From Mycobacterium europaeum (GTDB lineage Bacteria; Actinomycetota; Actinomycetes; Mycobacteriales; Mycobacteriaceae): 64,000 nt of DNA. Of the stretch, positions 50,484 through 58,836 are shown piece by piece (position 1 is the first letter of the stretch; each line of letters begins with the position of its first letter). The notes under the pieces were generated by a model. It worked only from the letters and a program-made list of their open reading frames with translations. It did not search any database and was not told the DNA's origin. The stretch covers positions 62,001 to 126,000 of the forward strand of contig NZ_LQOU01000035.1 of NCBI RefSeq assembly GCF_002102155.1, written 5' to 3'. The position numbers and the translations under genes are program-made.

Positions 50484-51173
50484 ATGACGGCAGACGCGAG
50501 GCGGCGAGTTCGCGACAAGGACGGCAAACAGCGAGCCCTCCTTGAAGCGGCTGCCGAGGTCTTTGCCGAAGCGGGATACGCGGCCGCGGCAACGAAGGAG
50601 ATCGCCCGTCGCGCCGACTGCTCGGAGGCGATGCTCTTCCACTACTTCGGGGACAAGCGAGGCATCTTCGAGCAAGTTGTTTCTCGACAGATCGCCGACC
50701 TCGTCAGCGAGGCAGAAGAGCAAGTCGTGGCGAATCTGCCTGCGCGCTTCGAGGACTACATCGAGCAGCTCTTCTTTGCCAGACTACGAATCGACGACCG
50801 GGACAGCGGTGTTCCCGGCTGGGACATATCCGGTCGGGCGTTGTCGGACCCGGACTTCTCGCTGCGGGTACTGCAACCCAATCACGCGCGCCGTACGGCC
50901 GTGATTGCCGAAGGCGTTCGCAACTACCAGGCTGCGGGGCAGATCCGGGCCGACGTCGACGCCGACCTGTTCGCCGAGCTGCTGGCCAATTTCATCATCT
51001 TCACAACGAGCCTCGGACCACGCTGGTTCGGTACGGGCGAGTCAGACATCCGCGCGCAGATCGAACTGGGTTCGCAAATCCTCGCCAAAGGGGTAAGCAC
51101 GTCGACTAAGAAGCCGCCCGCCAAACGCAGCGGGCGGGTCCAACGGTCCCCGAAGGTGCGTGCGGCCGACTAA
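50484..51173 (+). CDS. TetR-family regulator of the catabolic cluster
   Basis: A 229-residue regulator with N-terminal HTH (AEVFAEAGYAAAATKEIARR, ADCSEAMLFHYFGDKRGIFE, residues about 24-64), a helical ligand domain and a basic Ser/Lys tail (KKPPAKRSGRVQRSPKVR). The ATG at 50484 begins MTADARRRV. It stands between the two arms, and both arm promoters carry the same inverted-core element, so it is the obvious controller of the cluster. The inducer is presumably the substrate or an acyl-CoA intermediate. Confidence 0.85.
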   Translation: MTADARRRVRDKDGKQRALLEAAAEVFAEAGYAAAATKEIARRADCSEAMLFHYFGDKRGIFEQVVSRQIADLVSEAEEQVVANLPARFEDYIEQLFFARLRIDDRDSGVPGWDISGRALSDPDFSLRVLQPNHARRTAVIAEGVRNYQAAGQIRADVDADLFAELLANFIIFTTSLGPRWFGTGESDIRAQIELGSQILAKGVSTSTKKPPAKRSGRVQRSPKVRAAD

Positions 51174-51201
51174 AAACCTCAACGACTCACCTGCGGCCAG
51201 G

Positions 51202-51221
51202 GTTATCGAGTCGCACTTGAC
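51202..51221 (+). promoter_or_regulatory. Shared element / candidate TetR operator, site 2
   Basis: Plus-strand GTTATCGAGTCGCACTTGAC, running into the -35 of the plus arm. See site 1 at 50401-50420; only three central bases differ. Confidence 0.6.
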
Positions 51222-51246
51222 ACGTCAGCTTTCCCGTCGCTAGCGT
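51217..51246 (+). promoter_or_regulatory. Putative promoter of the plus-arm operon
   Basis: TTGACA (51217-51222) and TAGCGT (51241-51246) are separated by 18 bp, about 140 bp before the CoA-transferase ATG. This would leave a 5' leader of roughly 135 nt. Confidence 0.5.
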
Positions 51247-51388
51247 CGTTGCCAGCCAAGCCGCAGCCATGCGGATGCAGAACACCCTGCTCGATCGGCA
51301 CGAGCGCGAGGACAGGAAGTGGCGTGTGTGCACTCATCGATGCGGGTAACTCACTTCCGAAGACATTGACGCGGAAAGCCGCAGGACG

Positions 51389-53737
51389 ATGAACGCTCTG
51401 CGTGGGGTTCGTGTTGTCGAGTGGGCGACGGAAATTTCCGGCCCCTACTGCACCAAGTTGTTCGCCGACCTCGGAGCGGAGGTCATCAAGATAGAGGCTC
51501 CGGATGGGGATCCGTTCCGCCGCAGGATGTTTGGTGATCGAAGCGACACCGGCGCGCTGTTCAAATTCTTGAACGCCGGCAAGCGTTCAGTCGTCGGCAC
51601 TTCGCTGGCCGACCTGGAGCCTCTGATCGTTTCCGCCGATGTGTTCGTCGATTCTCTCGGCCCCGGGGCACTCGACCGCGAGGCCCTCCTACGACGTGCG
51701 CCTCACCTGGTGATCGTGGCGTTGTCTCCGTACGGGTTGACCGGACCGTACCGGGACCGACCCTCCACGGAGTTCACGATCCAGGCCGAGAGCGGAACCC
51801 TGTCGTTGCGAGGTCGTCCAGACCAACCGCCCATTCAAGCCGGTGGCCGAGTCTTCGAATGGGTGATGGCCAGCTACGCCGCCGTCGCGGCGCTTGGCGC
51901 ATTGCGGCGAGTTCAACTCGGCGGCGCAGGCGAAATCGTTGACTGCTCATTGCTGGAGACGTGTCACCTCAGCGCCAGCGGATTCGCCGACCTCTACCAC
52001 GAGTTGGCCGGTCGGCCCCCTTTGACCGTGCCGGCGCGACAGGTTGAAATCCCTTCCATCGAACCGACCGCGGACGGATGGGTGGGCTTCAACACCAATA
52101 CCCGCCAACAATTCGAGTCATTCCTCGCGATGATCGGCCGGTTGGACCTCGTCGACGAAGACCCGGCGTGGGCCCTCGCGACGACGCGCTGGGAACGCCG
52201 GGAGGAGTGGAATCGGATTGTGCGGGAATGGACGACAAGACATTCCACAGACGAGATCGTCACGTTGGCCTCCGATCTGCGGATCCCCGTCTCTCCCGTC
52301 AACAATGGGCAGACCGTGTTGGACCACCCCCAGTTCGCGGCGCGGGGCGTGTGGGGCACCTATGCCGGCGGCGGCTTTACCCACCCTTTGGCGCCCTACC
52401 AAATCAATGGCCGACGGCCCGCCCCAACCGCCGGCGCTCCCCCGCTCGGCGAAATGACAAAAGTGCCTGCCCACAGCAGGATTGCTGCCGTCGCCGACCG
52501 TGCATCGGGACTTCCGCTGGAAGGCATACGAATTCTCGACGCGACAGCGTGGTGGGCGGGCCCCTCCTCCACCCACATTCTCGCCGCACTCGGCGCCGAG
52601 GTCATTCACCTGGAATCGATTCGTCACCCCGACGGCGCACGGATGGCGGCCGCAGCGTTCGCCAGTCAGCCGCAGTGGTGGGAGCGGTCGGGGATGTACC
52701 TGGCGACCAACACCAATAAGCGGGGGCTCACCCTCGACCTGTCCTCGCCCGAAGGGCGGGAGCTGCTCTTCGGACTCGTCAAATGCTCGGACATCTTGGT
52801 CGAGAACTTCTCGCCCCGTGTCTTCGACAATTTCGGCATCCCGTGGGAGACCATCAGTGCGGTCAGCCCTCGAATACTTATGGTTCGAATGCCCGCATTC
52901 GGGCTGGACGGACCATGGCGCAACAACGTGGGCTTCGCGCAGACGATGGAACAGATGACCGGGATGGCGTGGGTGACCGGCCATGAGTACGACCAGCCCC
53001 GAATCCCCCGCGGCCCGTGTGACCCGCTGGCGGGAATGCACTCCGCATTCGCCATGCTCGCCGGCCTCCGGCAACGGGATCAGACCGACCGCGGGTCGTT
53101 CATTGAAGTCTCGATGGTGGAGGCCGCACTCAACGCAGCCGCCGAGCAGGTCGTCGAGTTCACCGCCTACGGAAACCTGATATCGCGACGGGGAAATCGC
53201 AGCCGTGATGCAGCCCCGCAAGGGCTCTATCAATGTGCGGGGACAGAGCGATGGCTGGCGATTTCGGTCGCCACGGATGAGCAGTGGCGCCAACTCAAGT
53301 CGGCGCTGGGCAACCCCGATTGGGCAGACGACCCCGCGTTGGACACCCACGAAGGGCGGGTCGAGGCACATGATCTGATCGACAAGCATCTCGAGCAATG
53401 GGCTGGCCGGCGAGATTCCTCGGCCGCTGCCGAATTGCTTATCGAATGCGGCGTCCCCGCAGCGGATTTGGTGGACGCCAGGGTCGGTTCGATGCACCCA
53501 CAACTGGCTGCCCGCGGCTTCTTCGAAGGTCTCGACCACCCCGTCGTGGGACGGCACCACGTGGCGGCACTTCCCTTCAAGTACCGCAGCGTTGGCAAGT
53601 GGTATCGGTCACCGGCACCGACGTTGGGACAGCACAACGCGAGCATCCTGGGTGAGCTGCTCGGCCTCGACGGCTCCTCGATAGCGGCGCTGATCGAGCA
53701 GGGCGTCATCGGGACCCGACCGGGCGGATTGGACTGA
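51389..53737 (+). CDS. Fused double CaiB/BaiF CoA transferase
   Basis: A 782-residue protein made of two tandem class III CoA-transferase domains (about 1-365 and 375-770), each beginning with the family's GIRIL/GVRVV and LGAEVI(K/H) blocks. At the catalytic position domain 1 reads EIVDCSLLE (Asp kept) and domain 2 SFIEVSMVE (Glu). So one half may be catalytic and the other structural or altered. It activates the pathway acid to CoA ester. First gene of the plus arm, with ferredoxin 3 bp downstream. Confidence 0.9.
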   Translation: MNALRGVRVVEWATEISGPYCTKLFADLGAEVIKIEAPDGDPFRRRMFGDRSDTGALFKFLNAGKRSVVGTSLADLEPLIVSADVFVDSLGPGALDREALLRRAPHLVIVALSPYGLTGPYRDRPSTEFTIQAESGTLSLRGRPDQPPIQAGGRVFEWVMASYAAVAALGALRRVQLGGAGEIVDCSLLETCHLSASGFADLYHELAGRPPLTVPARQVEIPSIEPTADGWVGFNTNTRQQFESFLAMIGRLDLVDEDPAWALATTRWERREEWNRIVREWTTRHSTDEIVTLASDLRIPVSPVNNGQTVLDHPQFAARGVWGTYAGGGFTHPLAPYQINGRRPAPTAGAPPLGEMTKVPAHSRIAAVADRASGLPLEGIRILDATAWWAGPSSTHILAALGAEVIHLESIRHPDGARMAAAAFASQPQWWERSGMYLATNTNKRGLTLDLSSPEGRELLFGLVKCSDILVENFSPRVFDNFGIPWETISAVSPRILMVRMPAFGLDGPWRNNVGFAQTMEQMTGMAWVTGHEYDQPRIPRGPCDPLAGMHSAFAMLAGLRQRDQTDRGSFIEVSMVEAALNAAAEQVVEFTAYGNLISRRGNRSRDAAPQGLYQCAGTERWLAISVATDEQWRQLKSALGNPDWADDPALDTHEGRVEAHDLIDKHLEQWAGRRDSSAAAELLIECGVPAADLVDARVGSMHPQLAARGFFEGLDHPVVGRHHVAALPFKYRSVGKWYRSPAPTLGQHNASILGELLGLDGSSIAALIEQGVIGTRPGGLD

Positions 53738-53740
53738 ACG

Positions 53741-53941
53741 GTGAAGCTTCGTGTCGACGCGGACATGTGCCACGGCCACAGCCGTTGTTACGCAACATAT
53801 CCGGAGATGTTCGATATTGACGACGATGGCATCGCCTTCGTCACCGTCAGAGATATACCGCCGGAGTGGGAGGATCGGGCGCACCATGCGATCGCGAACT
53901 GCCCCGAGCGCGCCATAAATATCGTGAAGGAGTCGCCATGA
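53741..53941 (+). CDS. 3Fe-4S ferredoxin (P450 redox partner)
   Basis: A 66-residue mycobacterial-type ferredoxin with the cluster motif CHGHSRC and a distant CP (NCPERAI): C-x2-H-x2-C...CP. The second canonical Cys position is His, giving a 3Fe-4S cluster. It starts at GTG and its TGA overlaps the ATG of the alcohol dehydrogenase (ATGA). It should supply electrons to one or more island P450s. No ferredoxin reductase is encoded in the island, so a host reductase must serve. Confidence 0.9.
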   Translation: MKLRVDADMCHGHSRCYATYPEMFDIDDDGIAFVTVRDIPPEWEDRAHHAIANCPERAINIVKESP

Positions 53942-55053
53942 AGGCCAACGGAGCAGTTCTGTGGGGGCTGAACGAGAAGTGGTCGGTGGAAGAGATCGAA
54001 CTCGATCCGCCGCAGGAAGGCGAGCTGCTGGTCGAATTCGAAGCCACCGGATTGTGCCACTCCGATCACCACATCCGCACCGGTGACATGTTCGGAGTGA
54101 GCTTTCCCTTGATCGGTGGACATGAAGGGGCTGGCATCGTTCGAGAGGTCGGCCCGGGGGTTCGCGATGTGGCGGTGGGAGACCATATAGTGACGTCATT
54201 CCTGCCGGCTTGCGGACGCTGCCGCTGGTGCGCTACGGGGCGTCAGAACCTCTGCGATTACGGGGCGACCATCCTCGCGGGAGTCCAGGCCGACGGCACC
54301 TTCCGGCGCCGCGCCAGAGGACGGGGCATCGGAGCCCTCTCCGGCGTAGGCAGTTTCGCGCAATGGGGCGTGTTGTCGGACGCCTCCGTCGTCAAGATCG
54401 ACGACGATGTTCCGCTATCGCGTGCATGCCTTCTCGGCTGCGGCGTAACCACCGGCTGGGGTTCGGCCGTCAACACCGCGAACGTCAGTCCCGGCGACGT
54501 CGTCGTGGTGGTTGGCTGCGGCGGGATCGGCAGCGGCGCCATTCAGGGTGCGCGGCTGGCGGGAGCGGAGCAGATCATCGTGGTCGATATTGAGCCGAGC
54601 AAGCGCGACAAGGCGTTTGAGTTCGGAGCCACTCACTTTGCGATCTCGATGGAGGAAGCAACCCAGTTAGTTGGCGAGATTACGCGTGGAGTCATGGCCG
54701 ACTCGGCCATCCTCACGCCAGGCGTGCTCGAAGGGGCGATGATCAACGACGCGCTCAACGCGGTACGGAAGGGCGGTGCCGTGGTGGCCACCGCCCTGGC
54801 ATCGATGTCCGACGTGACACCGACGCTGCCGCTGACGTTGTTCACGCTGTTCCAAAAGCGTCTCCTGGGCAGCCTGTACGGCGAAGCCAACCCGCGCGCC
54901 GATATCCCTCGACTCATCAGCCTCTATCGGAGCGGCAAGCTGTTGCTCGACGAGACCGTCACCACCGAGTACAAGCTGAACGACATCAATGAGGCCTACG
55001 ACGACATGCTCGCCGGCCGCAACATTCGCGGGGTGATCATCCACGAGCACTGA
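53938..55053 (+). CDS. NDMA-dependent (mycofactocin-associated) Zn alcohol dehydrogenase
   Basis: A 371-residue MDR dehydrogenase, paralogous to 11607-12737. Catalytic Zn ligands are C40 and H62/E63, structural Zn ligands C92, C95, C98 and C106 (CGRCRWCATGRQNLC), and the Rossmann motif is VVGCGGIGSGAIQGARLAG. It would oxidise the alcohol formed by the P450 to the aldehyde, with its bound NAD(H) reoxidised through mycofactocin. The overlap with the ferredoxin stop ties hydroxylation and oxidation at the translation level. Confidence 0.9.
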   Translation: MKANGAVLWGLNEKWSVEEIELDPPQEGELLVEFEATGLCHSDHHIRTGDMFGVSFPLIGGHEGAGIVREVGPGVRDVAVGDHIVTSFLPACGRCRWCATGRQNLCDYGATILAGVQADGTFRRRARGRGIGALSGVGSFAQWGVLSDASVVKIDDDVPLSRACLLGCGVTTGWGSAVNTANVSPGDVVVVVGCGGIGSGAIQGARLAGAEQIIVVDIEPSKRDKAFEFGATHFAISMEEATQLVGEITRGVMADSAILTPGVLEGAMINDALNAVRKGGAVVATALASMSDVTPTLPLTLFTLFQKRLLGSLYGEANPRADIPRLISLYRSGKLLLDETVTTEYKLNDINEAYDDMLAGRNIRGVIIHEH

Positions 55054-55162
55054 GTCTTTGGGGGGAAGGCGGTCCGCGTCGTTTCTGGCCCGCGCAGTCG
55101 GAAGAACAACTTACAGCGAATGCTCAAGTCGATTCACCAACCGTCGTGAAGGGATTCCACTC

Positions 55163-55576
55163 ATGTCATCGCCAGCCGATATCGTCCGCCAGTTCTGCGC
55201 CTTGATGGAGCAGCGGGACGCCGAAGCGTTGCGTCCCCTGCTCGCCGAAGGGGCCGTTTATCAGAACGTGGGAATGCCCGCCTTCGTCGGGCCTGACGCC
55301 ATCACGGAGAACATGGCCGCCCAGTTCGCGATGTTCCCCGACGCGTACGCCTTCGACATCATCAACCTCGCCAGCGATGGTTCCGTGGTGCTCACCGAAC
55401 GCCTGGACTACATCCAGGCTCCGGACGGAAGCAAGCCGGCCATCCCGGTGATGGGGACCTTCGTCGTCGACGACGACGGGAAAATCACTCGCTGGACCGA
55501 CTATTTCGACCTGAACCTGACGATAAAGCTCCTTCAAGGCGAGGACATCAGCGCCCTGGTGCCCGCGACCACATGA
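55163..55576 (+). CDS. Limonene-1,2-epoxide hydrolase-like protein
   Basis: A 137-residue protein of the LEH/SnoaL fold. All LEH catalytic residues can be placed: Y33 and N35 (VYQNVG, matching Y53/N55 of Rhodococcus LEH), R80 and D82 (LTERLDY, R99/D101), and W111 and D113 (RWTDYFD, W130/D132), with matching spacing. LEH opens epoxides by direct water attack; M. tuberculosis EphG of this family also takes cholesterol 5,6-oxide. The ATG at 55163 follows GAAGGGA. Its end overlaps the methyltransferase start (ATGA). Confidence 0.82.
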   Translation: MSSPADIVRQFCALMEQRDAEALRPLLAEGAVYQNVGMPAFVGPDAITENMAAQFAMFPDAYAFDIINLASDGSVVLTERLDYIQAPDGSKPAIPVMGTFVVDDDGKITRWTDYFDLNLTIKLLQGEDISALVPATT

Positions 55577-56490
55577 GTTGGGACATCACCACCGATCTGG
55601 GATCAACGGCACTTGCTGTCGCCGCGCAACGGGCGGCAGAAACAGCACAAGACGACCCGTTGATCCACGACGAGTTTGCGGCGGTGTTGGTGGCGGCGGC
55701 CAATGAACCGGGTTGGCAACGGCTGGCGGGTGGCGACCTGTCGTGGATGGGCGCCGAGGACGATGTCGGGCGGCGGGTTGCGCGAACGGGCCGAGAGTAC
55801 GTCGCCACGCGGACGGTTTTCTTCGACGAGTTCTGTGCTGACGCAGCGAGTTCAGGAATCAGCCAATTCGTCATCCTCGCAGCCGGCCTCGACGCCCGCG
55901 CCTATCGCTTAGCCCCTCTCACCGGCAAGCGGGTGTACGAAATCGACCAACCGGCAGTCCAGGCGTTCAAAGCCACGGCCCTCACAGCGCATGGCGCTAC
56001 TCCGCTGGCCGACCTGTGCGCGATTCCTGTCGATCTGCGCGATGAGCGGTGGGCGCTCATGCTGATGGAGGCGGGATGGGACAAGTCGCTGCCGACCGCC
56101 TGGCTCGTCGAGGGACTACTGCCCTACCTATCGTCAACCGAGCACAACGCACTCTTCGACACGCTCACTGCGCTAAGCGCACCGGATAGCCGCTTGGCCG
56201 CCGAGGTCTATCACCACTCGACCATGCATTTCGGCGACAAACGCCTGAGCGCTTGGCACGACGGAGCAGCCGAGATAGACGACGCACTGGGCGTAGACAC
56301 GGATGTAACCGCCTTCATCAAAAACCACGACGTCAGCGACACGGCATCATGGCTGTCCCAGCACGGATGGAGCGTGGATTCCCTCGATAGCCGCGAAAAG
56401 ATGTCGCGCCTCGGCAGGCCGATCCCACCGGACCTCCGCGATATTGCGCCGGCCAGCTCCCTGGTAACAGCGATCCGCAACGGGCCGTAG
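55573..56490 (+). CDS. TIGR00027-family SAM-dependent methyltransferase
   Basis: A 305-residue LCM-like methyltransferase. It has WDITTDLGSTALAVAAQRAA, RTVFFDEFCADA, QFVILAAGLDARAYRLAP, VYEIDQPAVQAFK and PTAWLVEGLLPYLS. It is coupled to the epoxide-hydrolase-like gene by a 4-bp overlap, which hints that it methylates a product or acid in the same pathway. Substrates of this family remain mostly unknown. It is the second TIGR00027 member in the window. Confidence 0.88.
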   Translation: MSWDITTDLGSTALAVAAQRAAETAQDDPLIHDEFAAVLVAAANEPGWQRLAGGDLSWMGAEDDVGRRVARTGREYVATRTVFFDEFCADAASSGISQFVILAAGLDARAYRLAPLTGKRVYEIDQPAVQAFKATALTAHGATPLADLCAIPVDLRDERWALMLMEAGWDKSLPTAWLVEGLLPYLSSTEHNALFDTLTALSAPDSRLAAEVYHHSTMHFGDKRLSAWHDGAAEIDDALGVDTDVTAFIKNHDVSDTASWLSQHGWSVDSLDSREKMSRLGRPIPPDLRDIAPASSLVTAIRNGP

Positions 56491-56542
56491 CGTTCCGACG
56501 GATACTGGTCATCTCGAGCTTGGTTCTCAACGAGGGGGTTTC

Positions 56543-56938
56543 ATGCGGGTGCCGAGAGCCGTCGCAAAATTCAATCGTCGAGTCACCAATCCGGCGGCTC
56601 GGTCGATCACGCCGTGGCTTCCAGGCCAAGGGACACTCGAACATGTCGGACGCAAATCAGGCAAGCGATATCGAACACCGCTGTTAGTTTTTCCCATCCG
56701 CGACGGCTTCGTCGTTCTCATCGGGTACGGGCTGCAATCGGACTGGTTGAAGAATGTCTTCGCCGGTGGACAGGCGGTGCTGCACAGGCGCGGCAAGAGT
56801 ATCGCGCTAGCCAATCCCCGCCTCCTGAGCAAGGCTGAGGCTGCAACGCTCGTTAGCGGGCCATCTGGTGTGTTCTACCGCCTGTTTCCGTACAACGAAG
56901 CGGCGCTGGTGTTGACCAAAATCAATTCCAAGCAATGA
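56543..56938 (+). CDS. Deazaflavin (F420)-dependent nitroreductase-family protein
   Basis: A 131-residue Ddn-like split beta-barrel protein: GTLEHVGRKSGKRYRTPLLV (the F420-binding RKSGKxRxTPL block) and SDWLKNVFAGGQAVLHRRGK. Such enzymes reduce substrates with F420H2, including quinones and enones, or bind fatty acids. It follows the methyltransferase by 52 bp and may reduce a pathway intermediate. Confidence 0.85.
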   Translation: MRVPRAVAKFNRRVTNPAARSITPWLPGQGTLEHVGRKSGKRYRTPLLVFPIRDGFVVLIGYGLQSDWLKNVFAGGQAVLHRRGKSIALANPRLLSKAEAATLVSGPSGVFYRLFPYNEAALVLTKINSKQ

Positions 56939-56966
56939 CTTTGGGCTGCAGACGTGTCGGCACCCC

Positions 56967-57179
56967 TCACTTAAGGTGCCGGGTGAAAAATCGGGCCGCG
57001 TCCTCCCCCGCAAACTGAGGGACCCCGGTGTGCCCGCCCATGTTGGCGTAAAGCGTCTTCTCCCGTGAGCCGAAGGCGTCGAACAGCTCCAGTGCCCGCT
57101 GCCGGTCGTTTCCTTCGTCGTCCCACTGCAGCAGGACATGCAGCGCAGTGCGGACTGTCTGCGGACTGGCTGGCGCCAT
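56967..57179 (-). pseudogene. C-terminal remnant of an alpha/beta hydrolase
   Basis: About 60 residues resembling the end of a dienelactone-hydrolase-type alpha/beta hydrolase: VLLQWDDEGNDRQRALELFD, AFGSREKTLYANMGGHTGVP. It includes the catalytic Asp-like and His-like positions, but the N-terminal two thirds with the nucleophile are missing. The upstream sequence (57180-57306) has no matching frame. Likely a deletion relic. Confidence 0.55.
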
Positions 57180-57306
57180 GTGTGGGCGCTGAGCGCGCTA
57201 TTCGCCGGAGAGAGAGAAGGCGCTGACTGTACGAGGCGGGCGGATACCGCTAGAGGGGGCACCCCCCACCCCCGCCCTACCTGCGAGTCATTTGGGCCTA
57301 GAGCCG

Positions 57307-58068
57307 TTAGAACTTCACGGCAAGGTCTTGGCGACCTATGCGGCGAACGCCCCAGAAGTAAGTGACGAAGGGCATGGTGCACCAGAGGAGGTTCAGGACC
57401 ACGAACTTGATCCACATCTCGACCGGGCTGCTCATGCTTTGCAGATTGTTCGCAATCTCCACCCCGAAGTAGACCGCTGGGAGTGTGACCTCGACGATCA
57501 TCCCGCCCATGATGAATGAGAGTTGAGTGCTGGTGAACTGCTTGCCATTCCGGAAGAACTGCACCATAGCGTAAGCCTCGAAGAGGCCGACAAAGAAGGC
57601 AATCCACTCAAGGACGACGATGAGCGGGTCACCGTTTAAGTAGCGTGCGTCGCCTCCGAGCAGAATGGGTGCCCACATGTAGCTCCACAGAGCGCCGTGC
57701 TGGACTCCGGCCCTGATCTGGTCGATCAGCAACAGCCACGGCAACTCCCAGATAAAGCGTGGGATTAGAGCGATGAAGACCCACACGATCACCATCGCGC
57801 TCAGTCGCTCCGACTTCGTCCAGTCACGACGGCCCCCCACCGGTAGCCACGGCAACGCAAGCGCCGTCAAGAAACACCCGACGACGACAACCACCAATCC
57901 GGTGGAAGCGACGACGTGGGAAACCCCGCCGTGAAATTCGAGGTACCAAAACACGACATGAATGGCGAAGAAGAAAGCCAGGACTGCGAACAGCGACTTT
58001 TGCAGTGACGAGAGTCCGCGCCTCTGCTGCGACTCCTGGTGTTCGTCAGCGTTGATCGTGTCTGTCAC
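57307..58068 (-). CDS. EXPERA (emopamil-binding)-like membrane protein
   Basis: A protein of about 253 residues with six or seven helices. The block GGDARYLNGDPLIVVLEWIA recalls the DSRY and VxxE residues of sterol delta8-delta7 isomerase (EBP), and MWIKFVVLNLLWCTMPFVTY matches the last EBP helix. EXPERA proteins isomerise or bind sterol-like molecules. The start is a GTG at 58068. It diverges from a TetR gene, which probably controls it. The assignment is by eye and needs profile confirmation. Confidence 0.55.
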   Translation of the reverse strand: MTDTINADEHQESQQRRGLSSLQKSLFAVLAFFFAIHVVFWYLEFHGGVSHVVASTGLVVVVVGCFLTALALPWLPVGGRRDWTKSERLSAMVIVWVFIALIPRFIWELPWLLLIDQIRAGVQHGALWSYMWAPILLGGDARYLNGDPLIVVLEWIAFFVGLFEAYAMVQFFRNGKQFTSTQLSFIMGGMIVEVTLPAVYFGVEIANNLQSMSSPVEMWIKFVVLNLLWCTMPFVTYFWGVRRIGRQDLAVKF

Positions 58069-58196
58069 AGCCCTACCATTCGCTGGGCGGGTAGCTGCAT
58101 GCGCGAAGCATGGCACATGCAATGTTTTAGTAGCAAGAGGTTGACCTAAGATTCTTTGAATGAGAGGGAACGCGCTGCACTTGGCGTATTGCGGAG

Positions 58197-58799
58197 ATGG
58201 CTGAACGAGCACGAACCGCCCCGCGTCGTCCAAGCAGCGGGCGACAGGAGCGCGGGGATCGGACCCGCGAATTGCTCATCGACGAGACGGTTCGGTGCAT
58301 TCGCGAGGAAGGCTTCTCTGCGGCTAGCGCGCGGCACATCATTGAACGAGCCGGCCTGAGTTGGGGTGTCATCCAACATCACTTCGGCGACCGCGATGGC
58401 CTACTCACTGCGGTAATCGAAGACGCAGTGGACCGCCTCAGCACGTCACTTGATCTGCTAGCCGATTCAGTGCAAGCCACAGACACAGAAGAATTAGTGC
58501 GGGCGACATGGGAAGCGTTCGCGAATCCAAAGGCTATGGCGGGCTTGGAGATTCTCATCTCCACCAAGCAGTTGCGCGGCGTGATTGAGGGCAAGCCCAT
58601 GCAACGCCTGGGCGCGGCGCTGGCGAACATGATGAACCGGTTAAACGAAACGACCAACGGCGATCATGCCGTCGCATTGGGCATGCTGCTGTGGACCACG
58701 CCGGTAGCGATGATGATCGCGGAGATGTTCGCCACACGCCCGCTCGCCGCCAAGGATGCGCAGAAGGCGGTTGCTGCCCTCATTGACGCGCATCGCTGA
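58197..58799 (+). CDS. TetR-family regulator
   Basis: A 200-residue regulator with a basic N-terminus and HTH (TVRCIREEGFSAASARHIIE, RAGLSWGVIQHHFGDRDGLL). A helical ligand-binding domain follows. It is divergent from the EXPERA-like gene across a 128-bp A+T-rich spacer that should hold both promoters. It probably represses the EXPERA-like gene and itself. Confidence 0.85.
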   Translation: MAERARTAPRRPSSGRQERGDRTRELLIDETVRCIREEGFSAASARHIIERAGLSWGVIQHHFGDRDGLLTAVIEDAVDRLSTSLDLLADSVQATDTEELVRATWEAFANPKAMAGLEILISTKQLRGVIEGKPMQRLGAALANMMNRLNETTNGDHAVALGMLLWTTPVAMMIAEMFATRPLAAKDAQKAVAALIDAHR

Positions 58800-58836
58800 C
58801 TAATGTCAGCCTCACCCCCGCGTCTTCGGTGTAGCT

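Noticed and set aside
52118..53560. 480-codon minus-strand frame within the double CoA transferase
   Set aside because: Antisense shadow of a protein with strong family matches.
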